In this document: positions 7,757-11,561 of the stretch, piece after piece
Numbering within the stretch: position 1 is the stretch's first letter
Layout of the letters: every line of letters starts with the position of its first letter
Assembly: GCA_910587905.1 (NCBI GenBank)
Contig: CAJUOF010000097.1
Span: 1 to 11,561, forward strand
Length of the DNA stretch: 11,561 bases
Direction of reading: 5' to 3'
From: an uncultured Lachnospiraceae bacterium
Lineage (GTDB): Bacteria; Bacillota_A; Clostridia; Lachnospirales; Lachnospiraceae
Program-made: the position numbers and the translations under genes
Notes under the pieces: model-generated
What the model saw: the letters and a program-made list of their open reading frames with translations, nothing else
Databases searched by the model: none
Told to the model about the DNA's origin: nothing

Positions 7757-7804
7757 TGTGGAAAGGTTCTTTATTTTCTGTGGAAAGAACCTGAGTTGTC
7801 CACA
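7757..7804. other. DnaA-box-like sites in the dnaA-dnaN gap
   Basis: Two identical CTTTCCACA 9-mers lie on the minus strand (7765-7757 and 7787-7779), 22 bp apart or about two helical turns. Each has two mismatches to TTATCCACA. A better site, TTGTCCACA, lies on the plus strand at 7796-7804 with one mismatch. They could help load DnaA next to the unwinding element. Only the last is a good match; the other two are tentative. Confidence 0.5.
7764..7792 (-). terminator. hairpin between dnaA and dnaN (attenuator or weak terminator)
   Basis: A 9-bp perfect stem, AGGTTCTTT (7764-7772) with AAAGAACCT (7784-7792), has an 11-nt loop and lies about 40 bp past the dnaA stop. There is no T-run after it on the minus strand (TTCCACATAC follows), so it is not a classical intrinsic terminator. 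It may cap the dnaA message or reduce read-through to dnaN. Two of the DnaA-like 9-mers overlap its arms. Confidence 0.4.
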
Positions 7805-7830
7805 ACGGCAGATTTTACCTTGCATGAAGT

Positions 7831-9216
7831 TCAGGAAAAGTTGAGTTTCTTTTTTAGGACTTCTACGGTATTTTGAATCTCTTCATCCTCTTCGATCAGT
7901 TTGAGGATATTATTGATTCCGCTGTTGACGGTGGAGTGATCCCTTCCTCCCAAGAACTTTCCGATGGATTGAAGGGTGGAATCCGTCATCTGGCGGCATA
8001 AGTACATAACCATATGTCTTGGAATGATGATTTCCTTCGGACGTTTATTGGAAAGGATATCTGAGGCGGCACAGTTGTAATGATCTGCCACCATATTTAG
8101 GATCACTTCGGGAGTAACAACCTGGGTATGATTTGGAGAAATCAAATCCTTTAAAGCCTCTTCTGCCAAAGCGAGATTGATTTCCTTATTATTAAGTCTG
8201 GAAAGTGCCACGACTTTGGTTAAGGCTCCTTCCAGTTCCCGAATGTTTGAGGTAATGTTGTTGGCAATATAATGGATCACTTCATTGTCGATGTTATAGC
8301 CTTCTAACTCCTCTTTTTTTCTGAGAATAGCCATCCTTGTCTCGTAGTTGGGAGGTTTGATATCGGCAATGGGTCCTGCCATAAAACGGGAAAGCAGTCT
8401 GTCATCTAAAGCGGATTCGAAATCTCTGGGAGGACGGTCGCTGGAAAAGACGATCTGTTTTCCAGATTCGTGAAGGGCGTTGAACGTATGGAAAATTTCG
8501 TCCTGCGTGCTGTCTTTTCCTATGATAAATTGAATATCGTCGATCAGAAGCACATCATTGTTCCGGTACTTTTCCCTGAAATAATGAACGGAAGTCGCGG
8601 AGTTCTTGCTTCTGATGGAATCAATGAGTTCGTTGGTAAACTGCTCAGAGGTCACATAGAGAACTTTCTGAGAGGGATCATTTTTAATAATAAAGTTTCC
8701 GATGGAGTGCATCAGATGCGTCTTCCCTAATCCGGCTCGACCATAAATAAAAAAAGGATTATATTTGGTTGCAGGGGCTTCGGCAATGGCCAGGCAGGTT
8801 GCGTGGGCAAATTCGTTGCTGGAGCCTACGACAAAGTTGTCGAAGGTATACTTCGGATTCAAATAAGTATTGGAAGAGGCTTCAGGTTCTATTTTGGGTT
8901 TTGTTGTTTTCATCGTTTTTTTGGAACCAGGTTTTTCTTCCATATAAAAATGAACCTTGCAGGAAAAGCCAGTTATTTGCTCAATATAAATTTGAAAAAA
9001 ATTGGCATATTTTTTGGTAATATGATTGATGACATTTGATTTGGAATTGTAAAACTGCGGGCTTTTGATTGCAATATGAACAATGTGGGCGGTTTCGTCC
9101 ACAGATTCTACATGGAGAGGTTCCAGCCATGTCTCGTAGCTGGCCCGGGTTACATCGTGATTGTCCCTGATCAGTTGTAAAATTTCATTCCAGTGATCAC
9201 GTATTGTCTGAAGCAT
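7831..9216 (-). CDS. dnaA: chromosomal replication initiator protein DnaA
   Basis: DnaA is the AAA+ initiator that binds DnaA boxes, forms an ATP-dependent filament and opens oriC. With this start it has 461 aa. Domain I is about 1-85 (SYETWLEPL), followed by a short linker at about 92-120. The AAA+ domain has Walker A GRAGLGKT at 159-166, Walker B LLIDD at 223-227, sensor 1 SSDRPP at 258-263, the arginine-finger motif SRF with Arg277, and sensor 2 Arg326. Domain IV has a DnaA signature GGRDHSTVNSG at 423-433; the usual form is GGRDHTTVxHA, so Ser replaces Thr and Ser replaces the second His. The start at 9216 gives a normal N-terminus MLQTIRDHWNEIL with a weak AGGGA 6 nt upstream. ATG 9246 or TTG 9255, behind AGGGGG, would add 10 or 13 residues and cannot be excluded. 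Confidence 0.96.
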   Translation of the reverse strand: MLQTIRDHWNEILQLIRDNHDVTRASYETWLEPLHVESVDETAHIVHIAIKSPQFYNSKSNVINHITKKYANFFQIYIEQITGFSCKVHFYMEEKPGSKKTMKTTKPKIEPEASSNTYLNPKYTFDNFVVGSSNEFAHATCLAIAEAPATKYNPFFIYGRAGLGKTHLMHSIGNFIIKNDPSQKVLYVTSEQFTNELIDSIRSKNSATSVHYFREKYRNNDVLLIDDIQFIIGKDSTQDEIFHTFNALHESGKQIVFSSDRPPRDFESALDDRLLSRFMAGPIADIKPPNYETRMAILRKKEELEGYNIDNEVIHYIANNITSNIRELEGALTKVVALSRLNNKEINLALAEEALKDLISPNHTQVVTPEVILNMVADHYNCAASDILSNKRPKEIIIPRHMVMYLCRQMTDSTLQSIGKFLGGRDHSTVNSGINNILKLIEEDEEIQNTVEVLKKKLNFS

Positions 9217-9276
9217 TTTATGTCCCTGCCTTTTCCAAAACGTCATAGAGAGCAAATGCCCCCTTATACCCCTAAT

Positions 9277-9305
9277 ATTCTATACCAATTCCAAAAAATT
9301 TTCAA
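9277..9305 (-). promoter_or_regulatory. dnaA promoter
   Basis: On the minus strand, -35 TTGAAA (9305-9300), a 17-bp spacer and -10 TAGAAT (9282-9277), each one base off consensus. Transcription would start near 9270, about 54 nt before the chosen dnaA start. The nearest DnaA-box module begins about 38 bp upstream of the -35, so autoregulation by DnaA is plausible but not shown. Confidence 0.72.
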
Positions 9306-9342
9306 TGAGAATCTTTGAAAAGAGAAAAGGAAAAATAACATT

Positions 9343-9589
9343 TTATCAACATTTTGTGGATAAAATGTTGATAACTATGAGGATTTTCTCAAATGAGGAA
9401 AAATTCGGATAGAATAAAAGGAACAAAAACGGGAAAATAAGAGGTTTTTCCACAAACTATCCACAAAATGTGAATAACTTGTCGCAATATGGAAAGGCCC
9501 TATATTCTATGACTTTTTGAAAGTTCCTAACAAAGAAATCACAGGAAAATCACAAAGTTATCCACTACTTATCCCCATTTTGTGGATAA
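9343..9589. other. oriC: oriC DnaA-box cluster (three 32-bp modules)
   Basis: Nine DnaA-box-like 9-mers occur in three groups. Group A: TTATCAACA + at 9343-9351, a perfect TTATCCACA on minus at 9355-9363, TTATCAACA on minus at 9366-9374. Group B: TTTTCCACA + 9446-9454, CTATCCACA + 9457-9465, TTATTCACA on minus 9469-9477. Group C: TTATCCACT + 9558-9566, TTATCCCCA + 9569-9577, a perfect TTATCCACA on minus 9581-9589. Two sites are perfect and seven have one mismatch. The gap between dnaA and rpmH (9217-9734) contains this cluster, two outward promoters and AT-rich DNA, and no gene. In Firmicutes this position carries the upstream part of oriC, which binds DnaA and also controls dnaA expression. 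Confidence 0.92.
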
Positions 9590-9641
9590 GTAACCGTAAA
9601 TTTATAATTTATGAGAATAAGACTTTTTTCGCAAATTTGTC

Positions 9642-9670
9642 TTGACGGAACTTCTGTAATTGCATATAAT
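9642..9670 (+). promoter_or_regulatory. rpmH operon promoter
   Basis: -35 TTGACG (9642-9647), a 17-bp spacer and a perfect -10 TATAAT (9665-9670). The predicted start near 9677 gives a leader of about 58 nt before rpmH. This is the strongest sigma-A-type promoter seen in the origin region, as expected for a ribosomal protein gene. Confidence 0.9.
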
Positions 9671-9734
9671 AGAAATGATTTTCTGTTATGGATTTTATCC
9701 AAAAATAAAATTAAAAAAAGGAGGTGGAACAACT

Positions 9735-9869
9735 ATGAAAATGACATTTCAGCCTAAAAAGAAGTCCCATGCGAGGGTTCATGGCTTCCGTGCAAGAATG
9801 AGTACAAAAGGTGGAAGAAGAGTGTTGGCAGCCAGAAGAGCAAAGGGAAGAAAGAGATTATCAGCTTAG
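9735..9869 (+). CDS. rpmH: 50S ribosomal protein L34
   Basis: L34 is a small, very basic component of the large ribosomal subunit. The product has 44 aa, the standard length. It begins MKMTFQPKKKSHARVHGFR, contains RMSTKGGRRVLAARRAKGRKR and ends RLSA, matching the family along its whole length. The frame is open upstream to 9660, but the ATG at 9735 follows an extended SD (AAGGAGGTGG) and gives the canonical N-terminus. It has its own strong promoter. An intrinsic hairpin overlaps its stop codon, so it is likely made in excess over the downstream rnpA. Confidence 0.98.
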   Translation: MKMTFQPKKKSHARVHGFRARMSTKGGRRVLAARRAKGRKRLSA

Positions 9870-9895
9870 GCCGCAGATTTGTGGCCTTTTGTTTT
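9868..9895 (+). terminator. intrinsic terminator/attenuator between rpmH and rnpA
   Basis: An 8-bp stem with one G-U pair, AGGCCGCA (9868-9875) with TGTGGCCT (9880-9887), has a GATT loop and is followed by TTTTGTTTT ending at 9895. The stem begins inside the rpmH stop codon. No separate promoter for rnpA is evident, so partial read-through probably sets the rpmH:rnpA ratio. Confidence 0.8.
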
Positions 9896-9948
9896 CCCTT
9901 CCTAAAAAAGACTTCCTAATAAAAGAAAATTTGAAAAAAGAAAAAGAG

Positions 9949-10284
9949 ATGAGTCAATTTTATTCGCTTAAAAAAAGCAGGGATTTTCATTCGGTTTACC
10001 GAACAGGAAAATCCCTTGCCAACAGGTATCTTGTCGTATATGTGAAAAAAAGGGACGACGATGGGGAAAACAGAGTGGGTATTTCTGTCAGCAAAAAGGT
10101 CGGAAACAGTGTGGTGAGGCACCGGCTCAAGCGACTGATCAGAGAGGGCTATCGGTTAAACTGTGGACAAGCAACAGGCGGACATGATGTAGTAGTGATT
10201 GCCAGGGAAAAAAGCAATGGGAGAACTTACCGGGAGATTGAGAGAGCTCTTTTAAGTCTTCTAAAAAGCCATCGTTTGATTTGA
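9949..10284 (+). CDS. rnpA: ribonuclease P protein component
   Basis: RnpA is the protein cofactor of RNase P, which removes 5' leaders from tRNA precursors together with the catalytic RNA (not in this window). The product has 111 aa, the usual size. It contains SLKKSRDFHSVYRTGKSLANRYLV and the RNA-binding RNR segment GNSVVRHRLKRLIREGYR at 52-69, in which the central Asn is His58. The frame is open upstream to a GTG at 9811 that overlaps rpmH. The start at 9949 is chosen because MSQFYSLKKSRDF matches family N-termini and because the longer version would begin within rpmH and span the terminator hairpin. The SD is weak: only an A/G-rich AAAAAGAG precedes the ATG. Confidence 0.96.
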   Translation: MSQFYSLKKSRDFHSVYRTGKSLANRYLVVYVKKRDDDGENRVGISVSKKVGNSVVRHRLKRLIREGYRLNCGQATGGHDVVVIAREKSNGRTYREIERALLSLLKSHRLI

Positions 10285-10303
10285 GGTTTCGTATGGAAAA
10301 GCC

Positions 10304-10519
10304 ATGATGAAAATAATACTGATTGGAATGATACGTTTTTACCGGAACTATCTATCGGGCTTGAAAACAAGGACCCGCTGCATTTATACTCCGACTTGTT
10401 CTCAGTATGCGATCGAAGCATTAGAAAAGTATGGTGCATGGAAGGGTTCGTTTTTGGCATTGAAAAGAATCTTAAGATGCAATCCGTTTGCAGAGGGAGG
10501 GTATGATCCTGTCCCCTGA
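10304..10519 (+). CDS. yidD: membrane protein insertion efficiency factor YidD
   Basis: A small membrane-associated protein that in other bacteria assists YidC-dependent membrane protein insertion. The product has 71 aa, within the family range. The N-terminus MMKIILIGMIRFYRNYLS is hydrophobic and amphipathic. The conserved cysteine and glycine motifs are present: CIYTPTCSQYA (Cys26, Cys32) and RCNPFAEGGYDPV (Cys59). It starts 19 bp after rnpA and comes just before yidC, the conserved order. Two adjacent ATGs (10304 and 10307) are possible starts. The SD is weak, with GGAAAA immediately upstream and GAGG next to the rnpA stop. Confidence 0.95.
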   Translation: MMKIILIGMIRFYRNYLSGLKTRTRCIYTPTCSQYAIEALEKYGAWKGSFLALKRILRCNPFAEGGYDPVP

Positions 10520-10528
10520 GTATGAAAT

Positions 10529-10564
10529 ATCCGGTAGACACAAAAAGTAAAATTTTTACCGGAT
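10529..10564 (+). promoter_or_regulatory. hairpin in front of the yidC ribosome binding site
   Basis: An 8-bp perfect inverted repeat, ATCCGGTA (10529-10536) with TACCGGAT (10557-10564), closes a 20-nt loop. It ends about 2 nt before the yidC SD (GGAGG, 10567-10571). No T-run follows, so it is not a terminator. It could stabilise the processed yidC message or affect ribosome access. The function is unknown. Confidence 0.45.
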
Positions 10565-10579
10565 TTGGAGGTCAGAACG

Positions 10580-11561
10580 TTGAATTTTCTATTATTGACA
10601 AAAAGTACGACATTTATTATAGGGCCGATCGCAACGTTGCTTGGCTATATCATGGATGGGATTTATAGGCTCGGGATTCATAATGTGGCCTGGTGTATTA
10701 TTATCTTTACAATTATTGTAAATCTTTTGCTGCTCCCTCTTACGATTAAGCAGCAAAGATTTATGAAGCTGACATCTATCATGCAGCCGGAGCTTATGGC
10801 CCTTCAAAAGAAGTATAAGGACAGAAAAGATCAGGCTACCCAGCAGAAAATGATGTTGGAACAGCAGGCAATCTATGATAAGTACGGGGCGACTCCCACC
10901 GGAGGATGTCTTACTACCTTTATCCAGCTTCCTATTATGTTTGCTTTGTATCAGGTTATCTATCGGATTCCGGCCTATATCGGCGGCATCAAGGATATGT
11001 TGATGAGCGTGGTTGAACCTGTGATGCAGCAGCCTGATTATATCAACAAGATTGCAGATTTGGCAAAAGCAAACAACCTGCCCATTGATAAAATTGATTA
11101 CAATGTGGCTGATAAGCTGGTGGATCTGTTCGGAAAATTCAATGCGGCGGCTTGGGAAGAACTAAAGGGAATCTTTCCTGCTTTGGAAAAGGTGATCACG
11201 GAGAGTTCCGAGAAGTTTTTGGGAGTGAACTCCTTTTTGGGCGGATTAAATCTGACGGAGGCTCCCGGTTTCAAATTTTCGATTGCTCTTTTGATTCCAA
11301 TTTTGGCAGGTCTTACGCAGTGGCTCAGCGTCAAGACTATGAATACCAACAACAAGACGGCTCAAAATGAAGACATGCCTGGGGCCGGAGCTATGAAATC
11401 TATGAATACCGTTATGCCGATCATGTCCGTGTTTTTCTGTATCACATTTCCGATCGGTATTGGTATTTACTGGGTAGCCAGCAGTACGGTCCGTATGGTG
11501 ATGCAGCTTGGAATCAATCAGTACATGAAGAAAGTCAATGTTGACGACATGATTAAGGTCA
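10580..11561 (+). CDS. yidC: membrane protein insertase YidC/Oxa1 family (3' end cut by window)
   Basis: YidC inserts and folds proteins in the cytoplasmic membrane, alone or with Sec. The frame is open for 327 codons to the window end. It begins with TTG at 10580, 8 nt after GGAGG, giving (M)NFLLLTKSTTFIIGP. Membrane segments lie at about 11-28, 36-55, 110-134, 232-250 and 278-300. A charged cytoplasmic hairpin with MQPELMALQKKYK and a KYGATPTGGC turn follows the second segment. An extracytoplasmic insert of about 95 residues (135-230) makes it longer than Bacillus SpoIIIJ. No lipobox Cys is seen at the N-terminus. The family's groove arginine aligns with Asn48 (IIVNLLLLPLT). Its position after rpmH-rnpA-yidD supports the housekeeping YidC; jag would be expected next. 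Confidence 0.95.
   Translation, partial: MNFLLLTKSTTFIIGPIATLLGYIMDGIYRLGIHNVAWCIIIFTIIVNLLLLPLTIKQQRFMKLTSIMQPELMALQKKYKDRKDQATQQKMMLEQQAIYDKYGATPTGGCLTTFIQLPIMFALYQVIYRIPAYIGGIKDMLMSVVEPVMQQPDYINKIADLAKANNLPIDKIDYNVADKLVDLFGKFNAAAWEELKGIFPALEKVITESSEKFLGVNSFLGGLNLTEAPGFKFSIALLIPILAGLTQWLSVKTMNTNNKTAQNEDMPGAGAMKSMNTVMPIMSVFFCITFPIGIGIYWVASSTVRMVMQLGINQYMKKVNVDDMIKV

Noticed and set aside
9695..9703. DnaA-box-like TTATCCAAA in the rpmH leader.
   Set aside because: It is a single isolated site with a mismatch in the core CACA, outside the regular box modules and inside a transcribed AT-rich leader.
9811..9948. Long form of RnpA starting with GTG inside rpmH, reminiscent of the nested rpmH/rnpA of Thermus.
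   Set aside because: There is no ribosome site, the extension resembles no RnpA sequence, and it would cross the terminator hairpin.

Overview
The window is a chromosomal replication origin of a low-GC Gram-positive bacterium. It most likely comes from a Clostridia member of the Lachnospiraceae type. The gene order fits this, as does the first stretch of 16S rRNA and the YidC type with a long extracytoplasmic insert. Family placement is inferred from sequence character, not from a database search.

Left arm (minus strand, leading away from the origin): dnaA, dnaN, a small S4-domain gene (yaaA/rlbA), recF, gyrB and gyrA. A hairpin follows gyrA, then a promoter with tRNA-Ser(GCU), then tandem promoters, a leader and the first ~72 nt of a 16S rRNA that runs off the window. 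The genes from dnaN to gyrA are packed with gaps of about 10-20 bp and read as one operon. Right arm (plus strand): rpmH, rnpA, yidD and yidC (cut by the window end), the usual L34/RNase P/membrane insertase cluster. Every gene therefore points away from the origin, co-directional with its replication fork.

The origin looks bipartite. The 518-bp dnaA-rpmH gap holds nine DnaA-box-like 9-mers in three modules of exactly 32 bp with the same internal geometry; one module is inverted relative to the other two. It also holds a dnaA promoter and an rpmH promoter facing outward. The 210-bp dnaA-dnaN gap holds what looks like the unwinding element: a DnaA box, a short GC block, five DnaA-trio triplets and an AT-rich stretch. 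This is the arrangement described for the Bacillus subtilis basal unwinding system.

Together the genes cover initiation (DnaA and its sites), the sliding clamp (DnaN), gap repair (RecF), supercoiling (GyrA/GyrB), translation (16S rRNA, tRNA-Ser, L34, the S4 protein), tRNA processing (RnpA) and membrane protein insertion (YidD, YidC). I see no mobile element, CRISPR array or new gene system. The most interesting points are the origin architecture, a sharp GC rise at the recF/gyrB junction, and substitutions at usually conserved positions in YidC, DnaA and GyrA.
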